The notes: generated by a model not told the origin, from the letters alone. DNA of 64,000 nt from Nemophila menziesii (GCA_029959085.1 JARWIR010000024.1:17658296-17722295); one strand, 5' to 3'. Positions 35,747 to 47,581 are shown, counted from the first letter of the stretch. A program made the numbers and translations.

Positions 35747-35910
35747 GAGTAAATACCCTGTTTGCCTCCTGTACTTATCCGAATTACCAGCTTTCCCCCT
35801 AGATTGTATAAAGTGTAAATACCCCCTAAATTTTGATTTTGTGACTCGTTACCACCTAATATCAAATTCCGTCCATTTTCTCCGTTAAGTGGTCATGTGT
35901 GTGGCATGTG
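35747..35910 (+). repeat. Probable left terminal repeat of MULE-2
   Basis: GAGTAAATACCCTGTTTGCC and the following text (a second GTGTAAATACCCCC, TGACTCGTTACC) have the look of plant MULE termini, and the sequence sits about 0.6 kb before a MULE transposase pseudogene. No inverted partner was found to the right, so the element's other end is missing. Confidence 0.5.
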
Positions 35911-36514
35911 CGTCATTTTTTTATTTTTTTTTATAAAAATTGTTTTTAATTAATTTAAAACATTATCGTTATATTCAGAAGGGAAAGATATGTATTTTTT
36001 AAACAACTAATAATTTTTTTATTAATAATTTAACTTAAAAACACTTTCTTAAAATCATAAGACCAAATAATCAAAAAGGGTTTAGGTGTTCTTGAAGAGT
36101 TCTTCCACTTTCTGTGTTCGACGAGAATCAAATGAGCATTCACAGTGGAGTTATAAGCATTTGCAACTTGTGTATTGATTAAATGACGCCTATTACACAA
36201 TGAAGTAAGTGTTCTTATTTGTGTTTGTTATTTTCCTGTAAATGTAGGGTTGTGGGTAAATTTTTTATTCTTTTTTATCCAAGTCGGGAATGTAGGGATT
36301 TTGTGTTGTCCGTATCTAAAGGGATTTTGTTCTTAATATGCACGTTTTTAGGTAATTAGTTACCATCTTCGTAGCTACATTTTGCATCAGCTAGTTTCTA
36401 AATTAATGGGCAGTTAACGTTTTGGGTGTTATTAAACATTAATAGATATCTAATTTATTGGTCAATTAATTTATTTCACTTTTCCTTTATAATAGAGAAT
36501 TTTACTTTACGAAT

Positions 36515-38266
36515 CCACTATGGTGGATTCTTTAACAAAGAGAAAATCGTGTGCCACGATGTAGGGATTGGATTTCTAGATGGGTTTCACTATGATAGGT
36601 TTAGCTCACCCATATACTTCACAGGGCTTGTATCAAGTTGGGGATTATGGGAAATTTGGAGTTTTGCTATTCAAAACCAGAACATCAACTTCCAGATGGT
36701 CTTGTTTATTTGGACTGTGACGCAAAAGCCCTAGAGATGTGTAGTCTAATAGAGGCCAATGTAATGGTGGACCTATATGTGGTATCTATACCAGATATTC
36801 TTGAAGGCCATGAAATACGAAATTCTGTGTTTATGCCTCTTCTATTACCTTGGATTGAAGGATGGGTAGCTAATGAGGAGAAGAACGGAAATGATGTTGT
36901 GTTAGAAAGAAAGGGTGGGTTAGAAGATGTGGTTTGTGATAATGTTATTAAGAATAGAAGTAAGAGGGGGCCTAGGGGTTTTTTGTTTATAAATAGAGTT
37001 ATCAATGAAGTTACAGACTCAGAGCAAAGTGTGGATGGTATAATGAAGAATGATAAAGGATATATTGAAGGTTTATTGAAGATGTCTCGGAGGAAGTGTT
37101 TGAAGAAAACAGACGTCTCTGGTGTCGAAAATAGTTGTTTGAAGTTAATTGATGAAGACTCTACTGATGATGATGATAGTTATTGCAAATACATGATGAT
37201 GAAGAGTGCGATACCGATGAATGAGGTGTTAGTAGGTTAGAAGTTGAAAAACTAAACGATGATGATAGTGATTGCAAACACATGCTGATGAAGAGTGCGC
37301 TACCGATGAAGGGGATATTAGTGAGTTAGAAGTTGAAAAACTAAATAAGAACAATAGGAAAGTTTGTGTTGGAGTAGTTAAAGGGAAGAATAGACAAATA
37401 GAAGATGAAATGGCACACATTAAAACTAGGACTAGGCCAAGTATCAATCAAACAATCAATAAGGATACTGGGCCTAGTGGAACAAAGGGTGAAAGTTATA
37501 ATGGAACCGGAAGGCATGGTAAAACAAAAAAGAAGAGTAGTTTTTGGCAGGGTGAAGATGTTTTGGATGATGGTTTGGAAGATGAGTTGACTTCTGATGG
37601 TGATTTTTTGATGGATATTGATAATGACTTAAGTGAAGGTGAAGATTATAGGAATATATGAAATATATCGACAAGGATGTCAAATGTTAAGGAGTCATGG
37701 TAAAGCTTGCGATGATGGTGATAGTAATGTGGAAAGTAATGATGGTGATAGTGACACTGATTTAGATGCTTGTTTATATGATTTTGATGAGTTGGACACG
37801 ACTAGTGATTCATCTAGTCCGAATGAAGAAGGTAAAAAAAATGGTTCCTACAAAAAAAAAGTCAAAATACCCTAGGTTTAGGCCTCAAGTTGACATGGTA
37901 AAACCAAGGTTTATCTTGGGGTTGACTTTTACAAATGCTACAGAGCTTTGAGAAGCAGTTGGACTTCATGCAATAAAAAATATTGTAAAAGTTTGGTTTG
38001 TGAAGAATGAATGGTATAGGATATGATTAGAGTGGTGTATGAAGGTAAAGGTTGTGGATGGTTTTTATATGCATCTTACAAAAAACATGTTGGTGGGCTA
38101 GTCATAGTTACTCTTTGTAATTAACATGAATGTGGGAAGAATATTAGTTACCCCCATGTAAGTGCGAAATTCTTGGCTCATACGTTTAAAGATATGGTTA
38201 GATTAAACCTTTATAGTAATGTGTCTGAGTTTTAACAATTAGTAAAGAGGAATTTTTCAGTATATG
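36515..38266 (+). pseudogene. MULE-2 transposase pseudogene, 5' part
   Basis: Mutator-like (mudrA-type) transposase broken into frames. It starts with the plant MULE N-terminal domain (IHYGGFFNKEKIVCHDVG at 36515; then LGIMGNLEFCYSKPEHQLPD from 36635 in another frame and VYLDCDAKALEMC). A long acidic linker follows, with an 89-bp tandem duplication at about 37172-37350. Then comes the Mu DNA-binding domain: FRPQVDMVKPRFILGLTFTN, and IKNIVKVWFVKNEWYRI. Next is the zinc-ribbon part (CKVKVVDGF-like region) and FLAHTFKDMVRLNLYSNVSE. It stops within NFSVYV, where an LTR element is inserted at ATATG (38262-38266). At least four frameshifts or stops are present. Confidence 0.8.
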
Positions 38267-39775
38267 TGATGTCTCCTCATTTGTGATAGTAAAATCTATT
38301 TCCGAGATATCATTTTAGGCGTATTTATTAGTTTATAGGTCGATTTTCACATGATTTAGTACACTTTCCTATTTTGTGTCTTGAATTAATTATTTATTAT
38401 TTTTAGAGCATATTGGGTTTAATTATTTATTTAGTATGAAGCTTTAGCGATATATGGTAATTAATTAGAGTCCAATTTGGTTCAAAGAGTTAAAGGAAAG
38501 AAGATAAATATGGAAATTGAAGATAAGAAAGTAAAAGCTAAAACATGGAAAAGGAAAAGCTGTCTTAATCCTGAATTTCTGCACCTACGACCACAAATCA
38601 GCTTATATCTTAAAATCGGTGAGGAATCTGGAGAAACGGTTAAGAGAAAAGCTGGAGATCTTTCCGAGACGATGAATTTCGACTACTCATACGCGTCAAA
38701 CGGATGAGTATTGAAGCTGCTAGGACAAAAACAAAAACGAGGCTGATTCCATGATTTTGGGCTACGAATTTGAGTTGGGCTAGGAGCCCAATGTTTACCT
38801 TTTCCTTCAAGAAAACGATTAGGTCAACCTATACACTATAAATGCAGCCTCTTAACACTAGAAAATCATCCTTGGCAAAACCTTAAGCCAAGAGGAAGCT
38901 TACAACACAAGAAAAGAAGTCTGGAAGGAGTTGTTCATCAATAATGTCTTCTTCAACCTTTAATTCTGTAATTTCTTTCTTTTCTTCCATTAGTATGAAC
39001 TAAATTTCAATTAGCTTGAGTTTTAGCATATATGTATGAACCCTAGTTTTGGTTGACATCAATCTAATTTGAGAATTCTATGTTTTAAATTGAATTATAA
39101 TTTTTATTCTCTGCTTATGTGTTTGGTTTTATATTCTGTATTCTTGTGGATCGCGACCATATAGAATTACCATCTAGTAGTTAGGTCACCATTGACAACG
39201 GTGTTTAATTACATGTTTAGCACATAACGTCTAGTATACGGTTTAGATCTGACAAATCAACCTAACTAGATAATCACCATGGTTTAGTGTATTGCTATTT
39301 TACCAATTGCAGGAACAGTTTGCTTAGGACTCCTTATTGACACAGGTAAACCCTATTTAAAACTACCTAGCGCAATTGGAACCGATTATTGAAATACTAC
39401 ATAATTCACCCTTACATGTTTAGAACGACAAAACTAGTGGGGATTACATGTTATTGACTCAAGCTAACTCTCATACTAACTTCTTCTCTTGCGTTTAAAT
39501 TCCTGTCTTTACTTTATTAGTTTAATTTAGTTAATTAAAAATAAAATAAAAATCTATTTGTCTTTACTTTTTCTGCGTTTTACTTGTTCTAGCTTTTAGT
39601 ATTTGTACTTGATTATTGCATAAGGTTCCCCTAACCTTCGTAGTCTCTGCGGAACGAATCTTACTTAATTATTAAAACTTGCATACGATCTGTATACTTG
39701 CAGAACCGTGCTCAACTTAGGGTGTTTATTTGCATCTAATTTATACACCTTTTTATCACACCCTAGGCTCCATCA
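38267..39775 (+). repeat. 5' LTR of copy G
   Basis: 1509 bp, TGATGTCTCC to CTCCATCA. It contains a TATAAAT box at 38837-38843 and a 76-codon frame at 38477-38707 that is related to small frames in the other LTRs. Confidence 0.92.
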
Positions 39776-39781
39776 AGTTTT

Positions 39782-39799
39782 TGGCGCCGCTGCCGGGGA
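39782..39799 (+). other. Primer-binding site of copy G
   Basis: TGGCGCCGCTGCCGGGGA begins 6 bp after the 5' LTR. It differs at one position from the primer site of copy B. Confidence 0.88.
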
Positions 39800-39899
39800 C
39801 TACATCGTTAGTCCTTGTGCATATATCTTGTGCTTTTATTTTAGTTAATTCTATTTTACGCTTTTGTCTTTTTAGTTTTTGTTTTATAGATAGTTACAG

Positions 39900-40743
39900 A
39901 TGGAGAATCCAAGGAGACTTGAGTTACCCATCGACTTCAGAGTGCAACCACGTGGAATTCGCACTCCAGAAATCCAAGCCGCTAAATTTAGGCCAGATCC
40001 AGAGATGTTAGCGCAGTTTGCAAATCATGGACTATTTAGCGGTGCTTCACAACAAGATCCGATCCGATATATTCAGAAATTCATGCAAATTTGTGATGCT
40101 TATATCGTAAGAGGAGTTACTAAGGAACAGATGTATTACGTGATGTTCCAGTTTTTCTTGACCGGAGGTGCAAGCAATTGGTACGATACCCAATATCCTC
40201 ATGTCATTCCAGATTGGGATAAGCTTAAAGCAAGATTCCTAGACCGATTCTATCCGGTTAGTAGACGATTAAAAGATATGTTGGAGCTTGAACAGTTTAT
40301 GAAGGAAGACGGAGAAAGTTTGGGTGAAGCATGGTTACGATTTAATGAAAAGAAGGCGAGATGTCCATATCATCGCTGGAATATTCTTTAACCATGTTCT
40401 ACGGAGGACTCAATGACAATTCAAGGGCAAGAGCAGATTCGTTAGGAAACAAAGGTTTTGTGTTACTAGATCCTGAAGAAGCCGAAATTTTTCTGGAGAG
40501 AATTCTTGAGAACCAGAAAAAGAAGACACTTCAGAATCACTGAAGCTCAAGGAATTGTCCCAACAACTCGAAGAACTACAAGAACAAGCTCGAAAAATTG
40601 CTCAGGTGAATCTAGTGCGTACTATACCTTTTTGTCCAGGTTGTGGATCAAGAAATCATAGGTGGGAAAGGTTTATGAATAATTCAGCTTCAGCTTCTTC
40701 TATATCTCATCAAAATAACCAATACTCTAATGGTTATGATTAT
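39900..40743 (+). pseudogene. gag of copy G, truncated
   Basis: Starts MENPRRLELPIDFRVQPRGI. The gag core runs through YIQKFMQICDAYIVRGV, FFLTGGASNWYDTQ, ARFLDRFYPVSRRLKDM and GESLGEAWLRFNEKKARCPY. A frameshift at about 40370 shifts into FYGGLNDNSRARADSLG, and a stop at about 40543 is followed by a coiled-coil-like stretch. A zinc knuckle CPGCGSRNHRWERF follows, with its last Cys changed to Phe. The frame ends a few codons into the 3' LTR. Homologous to the gag of copy B. The downstream pol genes are deleted. Confidence 0.82.
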
Positions 40744-42065
40744 TGATGTCTCCTCATTTGTGATAATTAAATATACTTCCGAGACATCATTTTAGGCGTA
40801 TTTATTAGTTTATAGGTCGAATTTCTCATGATTTAGTACACTTTCCTATTTTGGATCTTGAATTGATTATTTATTATTTTTAGAGCATATTGGGTTTAAT
40901 TATTTATTTAGTGTGAAGCTTTAGAGATATATGGTAATTAATTAGAGTCCAAGTTGGTTCAAAGAGCTAAAGGAAAGAAGATAAACATGGAAATTGGAGA
41001 TAGAAGGAAACAGAGTTCAATTAGGAAAAGGAAAAGCTTCCATGATTTTGGGCTACGAATTTGAGTTGGGCTAGGAGCCCAATGTTTACCTTTTCCTTCA
41101 AGAAAACGATTAGGTCAACCTATACACTATAAATACAACCTCTTAACACTAGAAAATCATCCTTGGCAAAACCTTAAGCCAAGAGGAAGCTTACAACACA
41201 AGAAAAGAAGTCTGGAAGGAGCTGTTCATCAATAATGTCTTCTTCAACCTTTAATTCTGTAATTTCTTTCTTTTATTCCATTAGTATGAACTAAATTTCA
41301 ATTAGCTTGAGTTTTAGCATATATGCATGAACCCTAGTTTTGGTTGACATCTATAATTTCGGAATTCTATGTTTTTAAATTGAATTATAGTTTTTATTCT
41401 CTGCTTATGTGTTTGGATTTATATTATGTGTTCTTGTGGATCGCGACCATATAGAATTACCATCTAGTAGTTAGGTCACCATTGAAAACGGTGTTTAATT
41501 ACATGTTTAGCACATAACGTCTAGTATACGGTTTAGATCTGACAAATCAACCTAACTAGATAATCACCATGGTTTAGTGTATTGCTATTTTACCAATTGC
41601 AGGAACAGTTTGCTTAGGACTCCTTATTGACTCAGGTAAACCCTATTTAAAACTACCTAGCGCAATTGGAACCGATTATTGAAATACTACATAATTCACC
41701 CTTACATGTTTAGAACGGCAAAACTAGTGGGGATTACATGTTATTGACTCAAGCTAACTCTCATACTAACTTCTTCTCTTGCATTTAAATTCCAGTCTTT
41801 ACTTTATTAGTTTAATTTAGTTAATTAAAAATCAAATAAAAATCTATTTGTCATTACTTTTTCTGCGTTTTATTTGTTCTAGCTTTTAGTATTTGCACTT
41901 GATTATTGCATAATATTCCCCTAACCTTCGTAGTCTCTGCGGAACGAATCTTACTTATTTATTAAAACTTGCATATGATCTGTATACTTGCAGAACCGTG
42001 CTCAGCTTAGGGTGTTTATTTGCATCTAATTTATACATCTTTTTATCATACCCTAGGCTCCATCA
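40744..42065 (+). repeat. 3' LTR of copy G
   Basis: 1322 bp. It matches the 5' LTR but lacks about 190 bp near 41036, where the sequence jumps from GGAAAAGCT to TCCATGATTTTGGGC. Confidence 0.92.
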
Positions 42066-42070
42066 ATATG

Positions 42071-42332
42071 TCAGAATATGTTACAGAGCATACACATAGC
42101 TAAAGATTTGATAGAGGTTGAGTACAAGGATCAGTATAAGAGGATTAATGATTACTGTGAAGAGATCTGAAGAAGTAATCATGGGAGTACTGTTGCAGTG
42201 GAAACTGTGGTAGATTATTTGACTGGTGTGGATAGATTTGAAAGACTTTACATTTTATTCGAGGCTTGCAAAAAGTGGTTTATAGATGGTTGCAGAAAAA
42301 TATTGGATATAGGTGGGTCACCTTAAGGGTCC
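42071..42332 (+). pseudogene. MULE-2 transposase pseudogene, 3' part
   Basis: Continues the transposase after ATATG: HIAKDLIEVEYKDQYKRIND-like text, YCEEI, SNHGSTVAVETVVDYLTG and FERLYILFEACKKWFIDGC. It ends at the degenerate equivalent of the first catalytic motif (nucleotides GGTGGGTCACCTTAAGGGTC, family GLDGCHLKG). Nothing of the later DDE domain or the right TIR is seen, so the element was truncated at about 42332. Confidence 0.72.
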
Positions 42333-42660
42333 ACAGTCTTCTATCCTTTAATTTAATATTATTCGTCTTAGCCCCATTTTTATTCTTTAAGCCTTTCTTT
42401 TGTCGCCACGATATAAGCCCACATCCCCTTAGATTATTAGGCATTTCCATAACCTGCACTTGAATCACAATCCTGCGACTTCATGTCTTGAGCTTGAGTT
42501 TGGGGTGGTGGGTTTTATTATTGGGAGACTACATTGGGAGGGAAATTATATGTGTTTGTATTTATGCGCAATTGTTGATGATGTATTATTTGTAACCCTT
42601 TGCCGGGGCCTTTCAAAAAAAAGAGAAAAGAATAAAAGGAAAAAATATATATAAGAGACA
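42333..42660 (+). repeat. Possible LINE 3' end with A-rich tail
   Basis: Ends GCCGGGGCCTTTC followed by an A-rich stretch (42616-42655), in the style of a 5'-truncated non-LTR 3' end. No coding motif remains. Confidence 0.35.
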
Positions 42661-42857
42661 TGACTATTCAAATCATTAAGTTAAATCAAAGGATAAATTC
42701 AAACTTTTAATTACAAAAAACCCAAAATAATATCTCAGAAGTATTAAATTATATTACGAAAGAAAAGACATCAAAACACTTCCCCTTTAATTGGTTTATA
42801 GTAGTCAAAAGGCTTACGATTACTTATTAATGCTATCTTGAAAACTCTCTTTTCAAC

Positions 42858-43800
42858 TCACTTTCCACTTTCTTGGGATAAATCCTGAATTGCCAAATCC
42901 GTGACAGATTCACTGGACAAGTTCGCAGTGACTCGAGTGGTTGTCTCACGCCGTAATCCAACCACTTTCATTAATTTCCAAAGTTCATGATTAAACAATA
43001 TTAATAGTCTTTCTAGGGTTTTGTTTAGACAATCCAACAAGCACCTTAGATGCACCTAGTGAGTCTTAATTAGGTCATTCATCCACCTCCTTATGTATAG
43101 CCAAATTTTTCTAAGATTCAAAAAAGCTCTTGAATCATGCCCAAATTCACATAAACCATGAGTGTTTACCTTAGCCCATAAAGTGGTTAGCCCATCACTT
43201 CCCAGGCTGCCTGAGAAATGTTGACGATCATCTAACTCTACCCTGACATAAACACACCACAATAAAGCTATATTTTGGCTATCAAGGTGTTGTGACAACT
43301 TTTTATTACGACCCAGATGGTCTCCTCTCACATTGATGGCTTCGGCTTCACAATAACCCCCCCAATCCACTCGGATTCGAGATAGACTCGTCCCCATTAA
43401 CATGATCAACCACCCTCTATTTAATGCAAGCAGATTGTAAACCAAGTAAAATTGACTTTAAGGATTCACATACAAGCGTGAGGATATCAATGGTAAAAAA
43501 GAAGTGGAGTTTTGACATTTCCGGTGATGTGAGGTCATCATAATCAGGTGGTTCCTTAGCTACGACTTCAAGAATGTATTTCGAGAATTTTCAAGGGTCT
43601 ATTTCCACGACCGAGAAACTTTTCGAAGGTCTATTTCCACGACCGAGAACCCTAGAACTTTGTGTTTCGTAACACGAGTAATCATAGCCAAAAGAGAAGG
43701 GTAAAAAAATCAAAAAATCTAGGTAAAAACAAAGAACAATGGCGCTAAAACTTTTACGGTTTTAGGAAAGTAACTCTTTTTAACATTTCATTCTTATTCT
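42858..43800 (-). pseudogene. Degraded coding-like stretch, unrecognised
   Basis: Reverse-strand frames at 43445-43056 (129 codons; e.g. VDWGGYCEAEAINVRGDHLG) and 43055-42858 follow one another across a single stop. Upstream, in other frames, text such as KEPPDYDDLTSPEMSKLHFF can be read, and a TATAAATA lies near 43860. It looks like an old gene or captured gene fragment with several frame breaks. I do not recognise the family. A 36-bp repeat of GGTCTATTTCCACGACCGAG occurs twice near 43594-43645. Confidence 0.35.
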
Positions 43801-44043
43801 CGCCTTGATCTTTACTCCAAGGATCATGAATAGAAGATTTTGTATTGATGCCTACGGGTATTTATAAGGGGAGGTTTGTTATGTTAACTTGCAAAGGGGA
43901 ATAATTTTTTAGGTATAAAATGACTTATATTAAAACCAAATAAATCTGGTTGGGTTACCCCACACCTGATGGACCAAAAACGATGAAGTATAAAAAATTT
44001 TTTTTAGGCAAAGGGACTTATATTAAAATAGAATGTGAAGTAG

Positions 44044-44868
44044 TTAACCAACTCCTGTCACAACAAAGTTTGGTAAGTCATTACACAAAAAGGAATTCAA
44101 ATCACTAGGAATATTACAAATCCAAGATGGAGAAAGTAAAGAACTAGAAAAAGCCTTAGCGAGCCAATCAGCGACCTTGTTAGCTGTTCTTCTAATACCA
44201 CTAATACGTAAATAATTGTGGTCTTTAGCCAGATTTTTGATATCCTCAAGGATGGCCCTGTTCTTCCATGGACAGTTCGTGCTTGAGGAATAAATGGCTT
44301 TCAAAACAACTTCAGCATCAGATTCAACTCTGTTGCATAGGGGAGCATGATCAATAGCAAAAAGAATGCCACTTCTAATTGCTTTAGCTTCTGCTTCAAA
44401 ACTGGAGGATGCAGTAATATCCATGGCAAAGCCATTAATTACTTCACCTTTCCAGTTGCGGATCACTGCTGCTGCTGTGGCTTTTCCGTTCTTGAAGGTA
44501 GCATCCACGTTCATCTTAAGGGACTGCTGGGGAGGAGGTGACCAAACAGGGATAGTAGAGAGCCAATCGCCAAAAGGGTTACTGGGATTAGAAGAGGGAA
44601 TAACGTTACTAGATTCGTCAACATAAAAAACCTCAGCATGCCAATCATCCATCACGAAAATAGCAAGGCCTCTAGATATACCCACCGGGTCAACACTCCA
44701 AAGCAGTCTTATTTTTAACTTCTTCGCAAAAACTAGTAACTTCTTCTTCTTGGTTTTAGTCTCTGAAAGACCAATAACCCGGGGATTCTCCTTAGAAATT
44801 AAGTCTCTAAGGTTTTGGGCTGTCAAGGGTGACCCCGAACCTTGACAGTTCCAGAATATTCCGATCAT
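44044..44868 (-). pseudogene. LINE-3 ORF2 with large in-frame deletion (endonuclease-RNase H fusion)
   Basis: A 274-codon frame. Residues 1-70 are the start of the APE endonuclease (MIGIFWNCQGSGSPLTAQNL, NPRVIGLSETK). From about residue 95 it is plant L1 RNase H: WSPPPQQSLKMNVDATFKNG, AAAVIRNWKGEVINGFAMDI, SSSFEAEAKAIRSGILFA, and GIRRTANKVADWLAKAF. The rest of the endonuclease and all of the reverse transcriptase are missing, yet the frame is intact across the join near 44610. The start ATG overlaps the ORF1 stop as ATGA, the usual arrangement in plant L1 elements. It cannot retrotranspose on its own. The A-rich CCTAAAAAAAA near 43998-44010, just past the stop in element sense, may be the 3' end. 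Confidence 0.82.
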
Positions 44869-46717
44869 GGGTTATGTGGGGGTTGCTCAATGCAACCGCC
44901 CACAGGAGCAGGTTCAATCATCACCAAGGGAACAGCATCTACCGCCATATCAAGAAGAGGGACCTCGACCAGACCGTCCTCACTTTCCATAAAGCCAACC
45001 ATTTCTATATGTATCAGTTTACGCTTTTTTGCACTAGGACCACCTTTTTCATTTTCTGGACGTTCCATTGAAATAGGGATATCAGTAGGGCCAAGGAACT
45101 ATCATGAACTGGGGTATCAGGAACTAAATATGAGCTTGGAGAGACCATAGGAGTAGAAGAGTTCGAGTCAGGGGACTTAGGGTTTTTAGCCATCATCGGA
45201 GGATTAACAAAATCAGAGTCAGCCATCGTAGTATCCACCATCTGAGTAGACGCGGTTTCCTCATTACCAAGAGAGGGTGAAGATGAAATTTGGATCAGGA
45301 TAGGATCGGTTGGGGGTGGAGAAGGAGTAGGGGTGCATGGAAGAGGGGTGTTAAAAGGGGTAGGAGGAGACGTGGGTATAATGGGAGGAGGAGAGGGTAA
45401 AGGGGTTTGTTTATTATTAGAGTTAAAATCTGGGTTAACCCACTGGCGACTAGTTTTTCCATGGGTGGGGTTGGATCTGGACCAGGTTCGGATGGACCAC
45501 CTATTGCCAAACGCAGGCTTGCCACTATCAGAGCCTTCCTTCTTAATGGGCCAAGCTGGCCACTTATCTTTGGAAGCATCACCACTAACTCTCTTAGATC
45601 CAGACCAATTCGAAGACGATCTCTGTTTGTATTGATGGGGGGTGGGCCTAGATTCTTTATTTTTAAACACCGGGGATCTATGACCAGAGGATTGAGCTGA
45701 ATCTTGTTTCTTAACCGATTTAAATATATGGTCAACCCCGGTCGGATCCGAGGAAACATCTTTTAATAACTCTTTAACAACCAATGCATACGCCTGTTCT
45801 GGTTCCGAGGAGCAACCTTGTAAAAAAGGGGGAGTATTGTCTTTATTAACATCACTGACATTCTCAATGTCCTTGGTATTAATTGATGAGGGACCAGCAA
45901 TTTGTCTCGGTTTGGATGTAACGTCATCAGATGAGGGAAAATAAGAATCATCACTACCACTGATAATATGTGATGGATCATCAAGATCATCAACAACATG
46001 TATATTTCTACCTCTACCTTTAACCGGAGTAATACTCATCCAGTCTCCAAAAGCGAAAGGGGCTCTACCACGTAACCTCTTTTGTTCCTCTTTATAGAGG
46101 CTACAGTCACCAGCAGTGTGGGTAATCAAACCACAGAAGAAACAGAATTTGCTGAGCTTTTCAAACCTAACTTCAACTTCCAAAGAGGGAAGAGAGGGTC
46201 TTTCAATATTAAAAGATCGGATGAGGGGATTATCAATCTTCCAAAGAACACGAACACGAAGCAGCTTAGTAGTTTCATTAACTTCATTAATGTCATAAGC
46301 TAGGAGTGTACAATCAAGGTTATTACATATGTCCCTAGCATTATCGGGAGTAGCGAAAGCCGGAGGGAGTTTTTGAAAATGAACCCAAAATGTAGCAGTA
46401 GAAAAATCGGCCTTGCTCATTGACATTTCTGGGTGCCAAGCTTGAAGAAGGAGGAGATGGCCATTTATGGACCAATTCCAAGTGTTTAGGAGGTCATCTC
46501 GAGATTCAAAACTGAGGAAAAAGGTATTGAAACCAGCAGAAGTGACATGCATACGAGCTCTAAGGCCCCAAGATCTGTTAGCAGCGGATTCTACCATAGA
46601 AGAGGACACTTCAGTTTTTGAGAGTATCTTAGAGAGGAGCATGAACCGCCGTGAAAGGATTTCATCTTGTTTGAAGGAGGGTGTAAGTTTCATAGTGATG
46701 GTTGGAGCTTTAGCCAT
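44865..46717 (-). pseudogene. LINE-3 ORF1 (DUF4283 / CCHC RNA-binding protein)
   Basis: The frame is open from 46891, but the likely start is MAKAPTITMKLTPSF at about 46717. Residues ~15-170 form the DUF4283-type domain typical of plant L1 ORF1 (WGLRARMHVTSAGFNTFFLS, NWSINGHLLLLQAW, FWVHFQKLP). A CCHC_4-type zinc knuckle follows: FCFFCGLITHTAGDC. The rest is a long Ser/Pro-rich tail. The main frame stops at 45014, but a one-base shift near 45100 carries the tail (MERPENEKGGPSAKKRKLIH) to a stop at 44865 that overlaps the ORF2 start. Apart from that shift it is well preserved. ORF1 proteins bind element RNA in the particle. Upstream to about 47150 is probable 5' leader. Confidence 0.8.
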
Positions 46718-47201
46718 AGCAGAAAGTGGGTTGAAGAGAGTAGATTTAGGAGAGGGTGGAGATGGAGAAGAAGGTGAAAATGATATGAGCTGATAAGGCA
46801 TAAGGGATAAAAAGGTTTGGGATGCGTATGAAATACGCCTTAGGAATAAACAGTAATAAATAAAATACAAAGAACACAATAAACAAGACAAACTACACTA
46901 AACGAGACAGAAGAATGATTAAAGCGTGAAGAAGGAAGGTTAGAGTAACAAGTAAACGGGATAATCAAGAAACCAATGCAGGATAAAATAGGGATTGGAG
47001 AGAGAAGGGAGACATCATTAAGCTGAATCTTCATGAGAAGAGAGAAAGGTGTTTTTTAGAGAGAGAAGAGAACACGAAGAGGGAGAACATTTTTTTCTCA
47101 TGTAGAGTTGATCATGAAGTATAAAATGACCAGAAAATAACTCTCAAAAAACCAATTAATTGATATTTAACCGATTATCAACTCTCTGTACATTAATAAA
47201 A

Positions 47202-47462
47202 GGGTAAAGCCCTCGTATGGCCCTTTATCTATACCCAAAGTGCACGGGCCGCCCCCGATCTTCAAAATTACCCTTTTCCACCCCATATCTTCACATTTTG
47301 TGACACCGTTAGCCCTTTTTTCATTTTTCTGTCAGTTGACCGTTAGTCAACGCCACATGGCGCCACCTCAGCGCCAACTCAGCCTGACGTCATATGTTGC
47401 TTTGATGTGTAATCCTATGTGGACGGGGTTATATTTGTCTTTTTATCCTAAATCTACCCATT
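47202..47462 (+). repeat. Left TIR of MULE-1
   Basis: 261 bp, complementary to 54553-54271 apart from a few substitutions and a 22-bp gap. It contains GCGCC/CAGCGCC repeats at about 47361-47386 and ends at CTACCCATT. It should act as promoter and transposase-binding region for the left-hand gene. Confidence 0.93.
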
Positions 47463-47581
47463 TAGTAACCCTAATATTAGCTACCCCAAATCAAGTTACC
47501 CTTTCCCTCCCCGCGTTCTTCCACCTTCATCTCCTCCGCGTTCGTTCGCCTCCCTTCTTCCTCCCTTCAATCTCTTTTCCG

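Larger units (their letters stand above)
38267..42065 (+). mobile_element. Short two-LTR Athila-like element (copy G)
   Basis: A 3799-bp element with target duplication ATATG (38262-38266 and 42066-42070), inserted in the MULE-2 transposase. It has LTRs at 38267-39775 and 40744-42065, a TGGCGCC primer site and a gag, and nothing else: the interior is only 968 bp and even the polypurine tract before the 3' LTR is absent. The LTRs end GGCTCCATCA rather than GGCGACACCA, so it is a sister subfamily of copies A-C and E. Confidence 0.92.

Noticed and set aside
45295..45759. 154-codon reverse frame
   Set aside because: Alternative frame of the Ser/Pro-rich tail of LINE-3 ORF1. The ORF1 frame carries the domain and continues on both sides.
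47240..47581. Upstream 114 codons of the GRF gene frame
   Set aside because: They overlap the inverted repeat, which is repeated non-coding DNA at the other end. The first methionine after the TIR starts a clean repeat block, so the shorter protein is preferred.
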